Source: Bacteriovoracaceae bacterium (GTDB taxonomy: Bacteria; Bdellovibrionota; Bacteriovoracia; Bacteriovoracales; Bacteriovoracaceae). From it: 64,000 nt of DNA. Positions within the stretch are counted from its first letter, which is position 1. Each line of letters opens with the position of its first letter. Positions 34,515 through 43,629 of the stretch are shown here, piece after piece. Location: positions 124,001-188,000 of the forward strand of contig JABFRR010000005.1 of the NCBI GenBank assembly GCA_013141065.1. The letters run 5' to 3'. A program made the translations under genes and the position numbers. The notes under the pieces were generated by a model that was not told the DNA's origin, made no database searches, and saw only the letters and a list, made by a program, of their open reading frames with translations.

Positions 34515-34642
34515 TTCCTGCCAACCCCTTTTAGCTTTTATTTTTGGCCAAATTGACTCCATCTATCTTCAGTTTACGTGAGAGAGAGGGAGTCAATTTA
34601 TAAGGCCAAAATTCCTCTGCGTTTCTATGGGGTTGGCAGGAA
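34515..34642. promoter_or_regulatory. Large nested dyad, candidate oriT of element 2
   Basis: Outer arms TTCCTGCCAACCCC (34515-34528) and GGGGTTGGCAGGAA (34629-34642) match perfectly. Inner arms AAATTGACTCC (34550-34560) and GGAGTCAATTT (34589-34599), and TTGGCC/GGCCAA, also match. The 128-base structure stands just 3' of the Replic_Relax-type gene, like the dyads at 5195-5312 in element 1. A transfer origin is the first choice, though a regulatory RNA or replication origin is not excluded. Confidence 0.55.
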
Positions 34643-34705
34643 ATATTTTTTAGTCTCGGACGCATTAGACTCACGAGAGAGTTTTGATTGAACCCAAATA
34701 GACAT

Positions 34706-35428
34706 TTAGTAGACACCACCAAAAAACTCGATAAAAGTTTTACTTTTATTCATAACTAGTCCTGTTCCGTTTTCAAAACTTGGTTTTGCTTTTGATATAA
34801 GAGGGCATGAAAATAAAAAAATCTTTTTGTTGTAATCGTTTCCAAGTTCTTTTTTTATTATTGTGTCGTAGTTTTGAAGTAAGTCATTATCTGGGAAAAA
34901 ATAGAGAGCGTGGTTATAATATTCGCTTTCGAGGTAGTATTTAGCTTTATCCACAATTCTAGATTTTTCTTTTTGATGAAGTTCCAGTTCCACTGCCGCC
35001 TGAAAAAATTTAGCTTTAAATTGGCCTTCAACTCTCGCATCAGGAATAAAGTCACTTATTCCAATTATGCCTTTTCCTTTTTTTATTTGGTGTTCTAGCT
35101 CAATACTTTTAAAAATCTTATTAAATTTCAAAAGTTCGACTCCAAGAGATGTAACTTTAGAATCATGATAGAGTGCTCCCGAATTTAAAAGCGGTCTGGT
35201 ATCTGGACATAATTCTTTAATGGCCAGGTTTCCAAGAAAGACGTAATTTTTCTTATTCCAAGGATCGCGATAAATTTCGATAAGCTGTCTTTGCTGTAGT
35301 CTTTTTAAAAGCTTTTGTGCCGAAGAATAACTTCGATTTTGTTTTGATAACTGAATTAAATTTTCTATATCTAATATTCTCCAAGTGATTAATGGAGATA
35401 AAAATTTTCTTTGTTCAATACTTAACAA
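34706..35428 (-). CDS. Replic_Relax-type winged-helix protein
   Basis: The 240-aa protein has an N-terminal winged helix (ITWRILDIENLIQLSKQNRS) and a C-terminal nuclease-like region (IPDARVEGQF ... AAVELELHQKEKSRI ... KAKYYLES), with Asp, Glu-x-Glu and Lys in restriction-like order. It is the structural counterpart of the gene at 5336-6076 with little direct identity. It abuts the coupling-protein gene and faces the candidate oriT. Confidence 0.6.
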   Translation of the reverse strand: MLSIEQRKFLSPLITWRILDIENLIQLSKQNRSYSSAQKLLKRLQQRQLIEIYRDPWNKKNYVFLGNLAIKELCPDTRPLLNSGALYHDSKVTSLGVELLKFNKIFKSIELEHQIKKGKGIIGISDFIPDARVEGQFKAKFFQAAVELELHQKEKSRIVDKAKYYLESEYYNHALYFFPDNDLLQNYDTIIKKELGNDYNKKIFLFSCPLISKAKPSFENGTGLVMNKSKTFIEFFGGVY

Positions 35429-36883
35429 TTAGACCTCCATTACAGTATTGTCTGGTTTGGGTTTTTGAATCGCTGTATGATCATTGTTTTTAATTACAGG
35501 CAGTCTTTGAATATCAATCTTTCGATTTCTAATATTCAGGAGGTCGATCTTTGTTGGGTTGTGTTGAAGCAAAATACATTGGCCGACTCTTAGATTTTTA
35601 ATAATGTCAGGGTGAACTAAATTTTCATTAACCTCCCTTTCTGTTCCTTTTGATTGCCTCTCGCCATCTTCCATCGTGTGGGTATATTTTTTTGTAATGA
35701 TGGTTCCAATGGCATTGGAGAAGAGTGATGCCGATTGATCGAGTCTTTGTTTTAAAATAAATAGATTTGAAGCATTTTCAATAATCTGTTCTGTCAGTTT
35801 TGGATCAACTCGATCAATGTCTGAAGCTGATTGAACGGCCATATAAAGTTGGATACCTGCACCACGACATTTGTTTTGTAGCTCAATAAATCTTGGAGTA
35901 ACGAGTGCTCCAAATTCATCAAAGAAAACTGAAATGGCGTTCTTCATTGATTCATGTGAATTAGCTGACTTTGTTAATTGCCAATAAGAATTATAAAGAA
36001 GTTCACCTAAGAAGATTTTTCCAAGGGCCATGGCCGTTTCGCCATAGCCTTGAGTTGATAGTCCTATATATAAGCAGGCCTTCTTTTTTCTAATCGCTGA
36101 GAAAGTTAAAGTCTCAGCGTCATCAATTAATAATTTTCCAAAGTCAGACTCAACTAATGATTCAAGCTTAGTTTCAAGACCAAGGGTCTTATCTGATTTA
36201 TAATTTTCTTGAAGCTCGATTAAAATATTACTTAAGCTAAATGTAATATGCTTCTTTTGAAGACTTACTAATATGTCTCTCAACGTTATTTGTGCAATGT
36301 CTTTATAAAATTGCTCCGACCAGTCAAAGGCACGCATAATCCGATCAACCACTTGATTGATGCTTCCTTCTTTTACTGGATTTAGCTTAATAACATCGCT
36401 GTAATGTTCAGAAAAAATAAAACATTCACGTCCATATTGTTCGCAAAGACTCTTGAAAGTTAATAATGCTTCAAGGTCGCCTTTGGGATCAAAGAAGATA
36501 ACTGGCAATCCTCTTTGAAGTGAGTATTCTTGTAGAATAGAGATGAGGTTGGTCTTTCCAAAGCCAGCGGCACCAACAATAAAGTTATGTTTGCCAAAAT
36601 CTATTTCAGAAAGATTTAATGCACGTTTTAGGTTTGTTGCATGACCTAAAGCTAATTCACTTTTTGTTTGCTTCTTTGATTTTAAATGTTTCCTTTCAAT
36701 TTTTTTAAGTTCGGGATCGGCCTTTATTAATTTAGACCATAGATATTTTAAAAGCGCCCAACCAGCAGAGAATGAAATTTTCATTACCTCATGAATTATT
36801 TCAACAAGGGGCGTGACTAAATCAAGACCATCGGATTTCTGCGGTTTACTCATAAACGTGCTCCCATGCTTTGAATGGGGCAA
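35429..36883 (-). CDS. VirD4/TraD-type coupling protein
   Basis: The 484-aa ATPase has a short hydrophobic N-terminus and Walker A GAAGFGKT (~104-111). FFDPKGDLEALL and Walker B AISVFFDEFGALV follow, then RGAGIQLYMAVQS, all as in VirD4/TraD family coupling proteins. It links the relaxosome to the channel. Element 1 uses an FtsK-type ATPase in the same role, so the coupling module differs between the two otherwise similar systems. Confidence 0.88.
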   Translation of the reverse strand: MPHSKHGSTFMSKPQKSDGLDLVTPLVEIIHEVMKISFSAGWALLKYLWSKLIKADPELKKIERKHLKSKKQTKSELALGHATNLKRALNLSEIDFGKHNFIVGAAGFGKTNLISILQEYSLQRGLPVIFFDPKGDLEALLTFKSLCEQYGRECFIFSEHYSDVIKLNPVKEGSINQVVDRIMRAFDWSEQFYKDIAQITLRDILVSLQKKHITFSLSNILIELQENYKSDKTLGLETKLESLVESDFGKLLIDDAETLTFSAIRKKKACLYIGLSTQGYGETAMALGKIFLGELLYNSYWQLTKSANSHESMKNAISVFFDEFGALVTPRFIELQNKCRGAGIQLYMAVQSASDIDRVDPKLTEQIIENASNLFILKQRLDQSASLFSNAIGTIITKKYTHTMEDGERQSKGTEREVNENLVHPDIIKNLRVGQCILLQHNPTKIDLLNIRNRKIDIQRLPVIKNNDHTAIQKPKPDNTVMEV

Positions 36884-37370
36884 TTTCTATGGTTCTGCCT
36901 TCGTACTGAATTGTTTTACCTTCAGTTTCATATTCAAGTAGAAACTGCTTTTTAACTTTTCCTTCTAAGTCTTTTGGAAGTTTTTCTTGTGGAACTTCAT
37001 ATTTTTTGACTGGTTTAAAAGTCACATCGGGTTTAATATTTTTTAGATCGGGGTTAAAGTCGAATAGTGGAACCTCCTTTTTTAAATTTGATTTCTTGTC
37101 GTCCTCTAAAATCATTTGTTTCAAATCACGATTCTCGGGATCATTGTTATAAAAATAATGGCCGAGTAATGCTCCAAGGCCCGCGCCTAGAACACCAAAA
37201 ACAAGAGCATTGGCCGGTTTAGATGTATTATTTGGAGAAAAAACAATTCCTGACATTGCTCCAATTGATCCACCAACTAAACTTCCTGTAATTAGAGTTC
37301 CTTTTAAGCTCCCGCAGCTGGAAATTAAAATGGATGTAGAAAGAATTATAATAAATGATTTAATACTCAT
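36846..37370 (-). CDS. Glycine-zipper lipoprotein of element 2
   Basis: The 174-aa protein has a lipoprotein signal (IIILSTSILISSC) and glycine-rich stretches (LITGSLVGGSIGAMSGIV, NALVFGVLGAGLGALLGHYF). A charged C-terminus includes DVTFKPVKKYEVPQEKLP and a terminal strand pair ending EHVYE. It corresponds to the lipoprotein at 4792-5163 and probably sits in the outer membrane with the mating pore. It overlaps both neighbours. Confidence 0.75.
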   Translation of the reverse strand: MSIKSFIIILSTSILISSCGSLKGTLITGSLVGGSIGAMSGIVFSPNNTSKPANALVFGVLGAGLGALLGHYFYNNDPENRDLKQMILEDDKKSNLKKEVPLFDFNPDLKNIKPDVTFKPVKKYEVPQEKLPKDLEGKVKKQFLLEYETEGKTIQYEGRTIEIAPFKAWEHVYE

Positions 37371-38130
37371 TTAGGCCCTCCATGAAATAAATGAGAACGG
37401 GCTTTCCTGCTTCAATAAAAACTTTTGGCTCTTGAGATTTCATTTCGTCTTGTAAGATGTCTGAGGTTGTTCTCGTCGAATTTGCTAATCCTTCAATGAT
37501 CTGAGCTTTTTCGTTAGCTTCGTTGATGGTTCCAATGGCCGGAGCAAGTTTTGAAACACTTGCTGAAATAATTCCACGGCCAAGATCTGATAAAACTGCA
37601 CCTGCAATAAATGAATCTTTGTTGTCGTTGTAAATTCCTCTAAGACCTGAGCTTCCATCAGTATTTAAGATTTGAACTTTAACTGGTACTTCATTTGTTG
37701 GAGTAATCATTCGGTCGCAATAGGTTAAAACTCGCTTATTGCTGGTAATTCCTTTGCAAGAGAATTTTGTTCCTATCGGAAGACCTTGATCTCGAAATAC
37801 TTGAACAAGTAAAGGAGATTCAAGATTTGTTGATACGACAGAGTTTAGTAGCAGACCTCTTATTGTCTTAGTCGTTTCAATTTTCTTTGATCCATCCCAA
37901 ATAGTTGGGGCGTAGGTGTGATTTTCAATTAGTTTATTTAGCTTCTCATTTTCTTCATGAATTTTTTTTAAAATACTTCTTTCAAGTAAGTAACTTGAGG
38001 CACGAGGGTGACGAATTCTTTTTGAATTGCTTTTTACATTATCAGCTTTAGGCATTTGCTTCTCCTTTAGAAAAATTTGGCAAAAAGATTCCGGTGCTCT
38101 AATAAATAGAGCTAAAATGATTAAAATCAT
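37360..38130 (-). CDS. virB10: VirB10/TraB-like channel protein
   Basis: The 256-aa protein has a hydrophobic start (ILIILALFIRAPESF) and a C-terminal domain (LPIGTKFSCKGITSNKRVLTYC, AGAVLSDLGRGIISASVS, VFIEAGKPVLIYFMEGL) of the VirB10/TrbI type. It is shorter than the element 1 protein. The position between virB9-like and lipoprotein genes fits a core-complex scaffold. Confidence 0.75.
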   Translation of the reverse strand: MILIILALFIRAPESFCQIFLKEKQMPKADNVKSNSKRIRHPRASSYLLERSILKKIHEENEKLNKLIENHTYAPTIWDGSKKIETTKTIRGLLLNSVVSTNLESPLLVQVFRDQGLPIGTKFSCKGITSNKRVLTYCDRMITPTNEVPVKVQILNTDGSSGLRGIYNDNKDSFIAGAVLSDLGRGIISASVSKLAPAIGTINEANEKAQIIEGLANSTRTTSDILQDEMKSQEPKVFIEAGKPVLIYFMEGLNEY

Positions 38131-38143
38131 GAGTGATCCTTTT

Positions 38144-38614
38144 TTAGTTTAGGATTCTTTCACCATTTAAAATGATGGGTACACCAAGAGAAAAATACTC
38201 TTTTGAAATAACTTTGATTCCATTCACAGGAAGTGGATTTTTGGTCTTGTTTACGATTAAAAGCGAACTAGTCCCTTGAAGAATTTCATAAGTATCTTTT
38301 TCAAGAACTTTCTTAAATGCAGAATTAATTTCTCCGTCATTAATTTCGATGAACTGATGAGGATTTGATTCGTCTGTTTTTACATGAAAGTAATATTTAT
38401 TCTTACTTGTAACGACGAGCATATTGGTATTGATATCTTTTTTCTTGGATTTCATTACTAGAGTCTTATTGTTGTTACTGATCTCCAAAAAGACTTCTTC
38501 TTTGTTTCCTCCATAGATGTATGAGCGAATGTCATCATTAAAGCTCATTGTGGTTAATAAATTTAATGATAGGAAGAGTGTTGTAATCTGATTAGGTAAA
38601 ATGAAAAAAATCAT
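38144..38614 (-). CDS. VirB9/TraK-like protein
   Basis: The 156-aa exported, beta-rich protein starts with a hydrophobic leader (MIFFILPNQITTLFLSLNLL). It reads ISNNNKTLVMKSKKKDINTN and KYYFHVKTDE. Its size and place between virB8-like and virB10-like genes suggest VirB9/TraK. Similarity to the 242-aa element 1 gene is weak, so the call leans on gene order. Confidence 0.5.
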   Translation of the reverse strand: MIFFILPNQITTLFLSLNLLTTMSFNDDIRSYIYGGNKEEVFLEISNNNKTLVMKSKKKDINTNMLVVTSKNKYYFHVKTDESNPHQFIEINDGEINSAFKKVLEKDTYEILQGTSSLLIVNKTKNPLPVNGIKVISKEYFSLGVPIILNGERILN

Positions 38615-39087
38615 TTGGCCTCCCTTGATATTTTCTCTTCTTCGAGGTTTGTTAATTCATCTTCATTTATTTCAGAGAGTTTATAGAAAAATGGGTTTTG
38701 CTTCTTGGAAACTAAATTAATTAAGAATGACCTTACTTTATTATCGCCCCTTACGATTATTCGACATTTCCCTTCCTCGATAACTTGCAGAAGTAGAATA
38801 TCTTCAGCGGCAACATTAAATTCATTTTTTTTAAGAGCAACGAGTATTTCATCGGTAATCAGTTTAGAAATAGGCGCTTTATTTATAATACTCATAAAGG
38901 CAGTGTTACAAACAAAACTGGCCATTGGTCTTTCTTTAAATACTTCGCCCTTATCAAAAAAGTAGTTATTCTTTGAATATAAAACGAGACCCATGAGAAA
39001 GCTGAAACCAAGAAAGGTATAAACAAGAATAACTCTTAAAAGTTTTAATTCTTTTTGAATAGAGCTTTCAAATGTTTCTAACTTCAT
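38611..39087 (-). CDS. VirB8/TraE-like protein
   Basis: The 158-aa protein has one N-terminal membrane helix (LLRVILVYTFLGFSFLMGLVLY) and a mostly polar periplasmic remainder, the VirB8/TraE topology. It overlaps the virB6-like gene upstream by 20 bases and the virB9-like gene by 4. Identity to the element 1 gene is low. Confidence 0.55.
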   Translation of the reverse strand: MKLETFESSIQKELKLLRVILVYTFLGFSFLMGLVLYSKNNYFFDKGEVFKERPMASFVCNTAFMSIINKAPISKLITDEILVALKKNEFNVAAEDILLLQVIEEGKCRIIVRGDNKVRSFLINLVSKKQNPFFYKLSEINEDELTNLEEEKISREAK

Positions 39088-40495
39088 TTTCCCCTCCTCG
39101 TTTTAAATTTGGTTTAGACACATTATGTATTTTTCTAGCATCGGGATTTCGAGAAGATTTTAATTGATGATATTCACGAAGAGGGGATTCTTTATGCAGT
39201 CCACTTGAACGAGTGATCGGGTGATATAGCTTATTCGGTGATGGTAAATCACCAGTTATTCCATATTTTGTTCGGATACTTGCTCGATGTTCTGGTGTGA
39301 TTTTGTTCCAGAATGATTTATCAAATAAAAATGTTTCCTGTTCTTGTTTAGGTGATGTTGATTTAGAATTTTCTACATTTCCATGAGTCATTCCGGTCTT
39401 TATATAACTGCTGTTTGTGTTGGTCGATGCTTGAGTAGGTAATTTTGAAATTGATCTGGCCTCCTCTTTTGTTAGGCCTGCTTTTAATAATCGCTCATCA
39501 AGATTATTTGTACCTCTAAATGGATTTCGTAAACCTCCTTTTTGATCTAGTGATTTTAATTTTTTATTAAAACTACTATTTTTATTTTCTCTTTTGAGAA
39601 TCTCTCTAATGGAAGGTTCAAAAAGGGCATTTTTACCGAATCGACCTGCCGTTTTCATTTGATTAATTGCGATTGGTAGCGCTGTCGCGATTTTTGAAGC
39701 TGCCGAAGTCATTAAAACAACTGTTGCAGTTCCGGCCATGGCCATACCACTGCCTTTTAAAAGCCCTAGTGTGAATATTGGAGAGGCCCCAATGAGAAGA
39801 GTGACTCCAAACAACCAAAGAATTTGATCCATGCTCGAAATGACGACTTCACCATTATTAGCATTTGTTTGAAATGAATTTCCAACTATGCCCAAAATTG
39901 CGATTAAAACAAATGGTAGAATCATGCACCAGAGACTTGAAATAATAGTTCCCTTAATAGATGCATTAGTTATCGGGAAAAAGTAGAGAATGGCCGTTAG
40001 TGGAGCAAAGACATAAGTAAGGTGATAAATAGTTGAGTAAATTAGTTTTAAAATCCAAATGAGAAGTTTACTCAATAGGAAAAAGACTGTCCCCAAGAGG
40101 TCATTGAAATTGGGAACTAGAATTCTCTCAATGGTTCCCCATCCCGTCGCCTTACTCATTTTATCCTCTGATGTTTTCACTTTTACTTCCGTCCATTTTC
40201 TTAAAAACAAATTATTTGGTGAAATTTCTCGAAGAAGTTCACCACTACTTTTTAGACTTAATTCAACGCCTTCTTTGTGGATGGGGTAAAAGGCCCCCAT
40301 GAAGGCGAGAATTATGATTAATTTTTTTACAACTTCACCAAATTTAAACTCATTGAAATATTCCCAAATAAGAGCAATGAGAAAGGTTGGGAGTACAAAC
40401 CAATTGGCAATTCTAGTCATTGCATCTTTAACTACTAAAATCGTTGGTTCATCAATGAGAAGCATATCGTGAAGAGGTGAATGAGTTAGAGTCAC
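39068..40495 (-). CDS. VirB6/TrbL-like membrane protein with long tail
   Basis: The 475-aa protein has about six membrane helices (e.g. WFVLPTFLIALIWEYF, LTYVFAPLTAILYFFP, IISSLWCMILPFVLIAILGI) and a long basic, Ser/Asn-rich cytoplasmic tail (~290-475). This is the VirB6/TrbL organisation, longer than the 303-aa element 1 protein. It overlaps the virB5-like stop by 4 bases, the junction that is interrupted by the 3-kb island in element 1. Confidence 0.75.
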   Translation of the reverse strand: MTLTHSPLHDMLLIDEPTILVVKDAMTRIANWFVLPTFLIALIWEYFNEFKFGEVVKKLIIILAFMGAFYPIHKEGVELSLKSSGELLREISPNNLFLRKWTEVKVKTSEDKMSKATGWGTIERILVPNFNDLLGTVFFLLSKLLIWILKLIYSTIYHLTYVFAPLTAILYFFPITNASIKGTIISSLWCMILPFVLIAILGIVGNSFQTNANNGEVVISSMDQILWLFGVTLLIGASPIFTLGLLKGSGMAMAGTATVVLMTSAASKIATALPIAINQMKTAGRFGKNALFEPSIREILKRENKNSSFNKKLKSLDQKGGLRNPFRGTNNLDERLLKAGLTKEEARSISKLPTQASTNTNSSYIKTGMTHGNVENSKSTSPKQEQETFLFDKSFWNKITPEHRASIRTKYGITGDLPSPNKLYHPITRSSGLHKESPLREYHQLKSSRNPDARKIHNVSKPNLKRGGENEVRNI

Positions 40496-41178
40496 TTATC
40501 AAACCTTTTGCTTCGTTTCATAAGTAATTCTTGTCCGTAAAATTTGTTTTTATTTATTTCTTCAAGTCTTTTATCTTCTAGCTCTTCGGCCTTTAGTCGA
40601 TTAGCCGTTTTTTGAGCTTGAAGTTGTTCTAGTTGAATAAGTTCTAAGCGAAGTTGGTTTTCATAAATAAGGGCCGTGTTTTGTGCCGTTAATTGACTTG
40701 CTCGTCCTGCATTTTTAGCATCAATGGAATGAGCGACCTGAATTTTTGCCTGCTTCTCAGACATTTCATTTAGTTTTTTATTTTCATCTACAAAAAGTTG
40801 CGTCTTCTTTTCATCCCCTTTAATTTTAGAATAATCCTTCATCAGGTTTTGAAGCTCTTCCATATTATATTTTAGATCACGAATCGAGTTGTTTAAGTCT
40901 CCAAGTCCTTCAATGTCTTTTTTAGATGCCAATGATTGGGCCAAGTATAAAACTCGTTGTGCTCTGAAGTTTTGATCTTCATAGAGTTCGTTGTACTCTC
41001 GCATCTTTTGAGTATATTTTTCAGCGTTGGTTAAGAGTCTTTCAAGTTCATTTAATTGACTTGCCGTTGTTGTTACAAGCTGAATCATAAGGGCTGTATC
41101 AGCTCCTATAATTGCTTGTGATGTTGTTGAGAAAAATAAGGTTCCGAATATGAGTGATGTTGCGATAATCTTTTTCAT
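40492..41178 (-). CDS. VirB5/TrbJ-like exported helical protein
   Basis: The 228-aa precursor has a signal peptide (IIATSLIFGTLFFSTTSQA-I). Long helices follow (IQLVTTTASQLNELERLLTN; LRLELIQLEQLQAQKTANRL), typical of TrbJ/VirB5 minor pilus proteins. It lies between virB4 and virB6, overlapping both. Similar to the gene at 14091-14792. Confidence 0.65.
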   Translation of the reverse strand: MKKIIATSLIFGTLFFSTTSQAIIGADTALMIQLVTTTASQLNELERLLTNAEKYTQKMREYNELYEDQNFRAQRVLYLAQSLASKKDIEGLGDLNNSIRDLKYNMEELQNLMKDYSKIKGDEKKTQLFVDENKKLNEMSEKQAKIQVAHSIDAKNAGRASQLTAQNTALIYENQLRLELIQLEQLQAQKTANRLKAEELEDKRLEEINKNKFYGQELLMKRSKRFDK

Positions 41179-43052
41179 GCGACTTCTCCATGTTTTAAAT
41201 AAATGTAATGGTCAAATATTTCTTGAAAATCCATTATTTCTTTTCGATCTTCATAAAATTTTTGAAACTTGATTAATTCCCAATTGTCGGTATTAAACAT
41301 TTCAAATTCAATAGGGTTGGAATAGAAGCGAACAATTTTTTTAATCTGATCGCTTAGAAGTAAAAATTCACTGTAAAAGCCTTTATCGGAGGCTACTTGA
41401 TTTAATAGCTCATAAGTATGTGTTGAAAGTGTTTCTTCTTTAACATCTTGGCGAAACAAAAACTTATGGCAGCTATTTTGATAAATAACTCTTCCAAGCT
41501 CACTGATTAATAAATCTTCAAGGTTTTGCGATATGGCCACCGCTGAAGCAAAATATTTTCTAAATGTTCTAAAGCTATGGGCCACATATTCAGCATTGTT
41601 TTGAAGTAATCCCCAGACTTCATCGAAAATGAATATTTTTTTACCTTCAAGATATTTAAAGTGTTCTATGAGATAAATAATTAACGGAGCTTTAATACAT
41701 TCGGGATAAAGACTAAGGTCGCAATAAGTGAGATCATTTATTTTTGTAACCTTATCAGTAAAGAAATACTTAACCTCGCTAAAAAAATAACTAATCCCTT
41801 TAAATTCTTTTTCTAAGGTTTTTAAGAATTGATCAAAAGTATTGTATTTTGTGCTTTCATTAAGTTTTAGAACTTCAAAGAGCTTTCCTTCATCTTGTTT
41901 TGAAAAATAATCAGGGCCTGTTACGCTTAAGACAAAGGCTTTTAAGTAAGACGGGTCTTGAAATGATAATGGATTGAACTTATCCGAGAAATTGACTCCA
42001 TCGTAATAAGCGACAGTTCGTTTAAATGAATGGCCTAGATCAAGGACAATGAATTTAGTGTTTAATTTTAATTCCTCTTTTAGAATTTTATTTGCAACCA
42101 TTGATTTACCTTCTCCAGATGCTCCCGTGATTAGTAAATTAAAGTTGGTGGAATGAGGGTGAAAAAGACTAAATTTTACATCTCTGCCGTTATTTGAATG
42201 AAATTGAATACCTTCATCCATAACATATTCAGTAGGAAGAGAAAGTAGTCCTGTAATATAGCTCGCTGGTGTTAAATGTGATCTTTTGAATGTTGGTTTT
42301 ACTCCTATGGTTAAATTGTTAAAGAAATAAGCAAGACCTCTGATCTCTGTAAGAAGTTCCAGGTCTTGAATTTTTGCCATTTGTTTTAATTCTATAGTCT
42401 TGTTATCAAGTTCGGCCTTACTTGGTGCCGTGACTCGAATCCAGCCCTCCATTTCAAATATGGCCTCTTCGCCAGTCATGATTTTTTCAAGTAATTCTTC
42501 TGATTCTTGAAAGGCCTTTTCAGATTCAAGATTTCGAAGATTTTCAAGAGTTAAAGAAAAGTGCATTTTCCTTTTTAAATTGAGTTTGCTTTTGGCCTTT
42601 ACGGGATCTATTTTTTTTATATTGAGGATAAAGTCGCCAAACTGCTCTAGAAATCTTCCAGTGATTAGCGATGGAAGCTCATAGATATTTAAAAGCCTAA
42701 AGTATTGTCCTCCTAAGATGTAATAATCATCAAAAAATTCTATGTCCTGAAAATTTACATCTTCACCTAAACATTGTTTTAGAGGGTTATTCTCAGAAAT
42801 TAATTTAAAGCTCTTAAAACTTGGATTAAAGTCATTTGTATTCAGATACAGATTGTCATTTAAATAATATATTTTATAAAAATACCCTTCTTTCAGTGTC
42901 CTCATTTCTTGCTTAAGAGAATGATAAAAAGAATCAACTTCAATTAAAGTCATTTGAGTTATGTCTGGAGTTTCTATTTTATAAAATCTGGATACGTCAC
43001 CTTTAATTGAAACTATTTCGTTTTCAGTGATTTCAAATATTGGAAAGATCAT
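41175..43052 (-). CDS. virB4: VirB4-type conjugation ATPase
   Basis: The 625-aa ATPase has Walker A TGASGEGKS (~311-319), Walker B KKIFIFDEVWGLLQ and ASAVAISQNLEDLL, matching VirB4/TraC. It is nearly 190 residues shorter than the element 1 protein. It overlaps the virB3-like gene upstream and the virB5-like gene downstream by 4 bases each, showing tight translational coupling across the operon. Confidence 0.93.
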   Translation of the reverse strand: MIFPIFEITENEIVSIKGDVSRFYKIETPDITQMTLIEVDSFYHSLKQEMRTLKEGYFYKIYYLNDNLYLNTNDFNPSFKSFKLISENNPLKQCLGEDVNFQDIEFFDDYYILGGQYFRLLNIYELPSLITGRFLEQFGDFILNIKKIDPVKAKSKLNLKRKMHFSLTLENLRNLESEKAFQESEELLEKIMTGEEAIFEMEGWIRVTAPSKAELDNKTIELKQMAKIQDLELLTEIRGLAYFFNNLTIGVKPTFKRSHLTPASYITGLLSLPTEYVMDEGIQFHSNNGRDVKFSLFHPHSTNFNLLITGASGEGKSMVANKILKEELKLNTKFIVLDLGHSFKRTVAYYDGVNFSDKFNPLSFQDPSYLKAFVLSVTGPDYFSKQDEGKLFEVLKLNESTKYNTFDQFLKTLEKEFKGISYFFSEVKYFFTDKVTKINDLTYCDLSLYPECIKAPLIIYLIEHFKYLEGKKIFIFDEVWGLLQNNAEYVAHSFRTFRKYFASAVAISQNLEDLLISELGRVIYQNSCHKFLFRQDVKEETLSTHTYELLNQVASDKGFYSEFLLLSDQIKKIVRFYSNPIEFEMFNTDNWELIKFQKFYEDRKEIMDFQEIFDHYIYLKHGEVA

Positions 43053-43324
43053 ATAAGTTTTCCTTTACATAAGTTTTTGTATTTCTCTCTCCATTCAAGT
43101 GTCTTTCTTTTTAAAAAATATAAATAGAAATACATTCGGGTGAATTTAAGAGAAATGAGTTTAAATCCACCTATGAGAATAAAGAGAAGAAGCAATGTTT
43201 TTAATGAGTCCAAATTAATAATTAGTGAGAGAATTAGACCGCCAACCAAAATGAACAAATCAATAATCGAAAGGCCAATAAAGTGAGGCGAGTTCTTTAA
43301 ATGTTTAGGATATTTAAAAATCAT
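43049..43324 (-). CDS. VirB3/TraL-like membrane protein
   Basis: The 91-aa protein has two adjacent helices (IIDLFILVGGLILSLII, TLLLLFILIGGFKLISL) and a basic C-terminus (FLKRKTLEWREKYKN). It sits between pilin-like and virB4 genes. TraL/VirB3 proteins anchor VirB4 at the inner membrane. Confidence 0.75.
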   Translation of the reverse strand: MIFKYPKHLKNSPHFIGLSIIDLFILVGGLILSLIINLDSLKTLLLLFILIGGFKLISLKFTRMYFYLYFLKRKTLEWREKYKNLCKGKLI

Positions 43325-43620
43325 GCAATACCTCCACCAGTAACACCTCTTAAAATGCTAATGATCGTTGGAGCTGAAAGAATGACGATAATACCGATAA
43401 CGGCAAAAGTTACTTTTTGACCGCCTTCTTGCTTTCCAAGAGCAAGAAAAGTTCCAGCGACTGCAAGCGCAAATACACCAAGGGCAAGTCCAATTTTTGT
43501 AGCTTCAACACCAAGAGCATCCGCGGTTCCTTTTAAAGAGGCCGCAAATGCTGGTTGGCAAAGAATAAAAGTAATAACGTTAGATAGGAGGACAAAGATA
43601 ATTTTATTTTTAGTATTCAC
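43321..43620 (-). CDS. VirB2/TrbC-like pilin
   Basis: The 99-aa precursor has a signal peptide ending at CQPAFA-A. A hydrophobic helix (LALGVFALAVAGTFLALG), a short polar turn (KQEGGQK) and a second helix (VTFAVIGIIVILSAPTIISI) follow. This is the TrbC/VirB2 hairpin pilin pattern. It overlaps the virB3-like start by 4 bases. Confidence 0.75.
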   Translation of the reverse strand: MNTKNKIIFVLLSNVITFILCQPAFAASLKGTADALGVEATKIGLALGVFALAVAGTFLALGKQEGGQKVTFAVIGIIVILSAPTIISILRGVTGGGIA

Positions 43621-43629
43621 ATAAACCTC

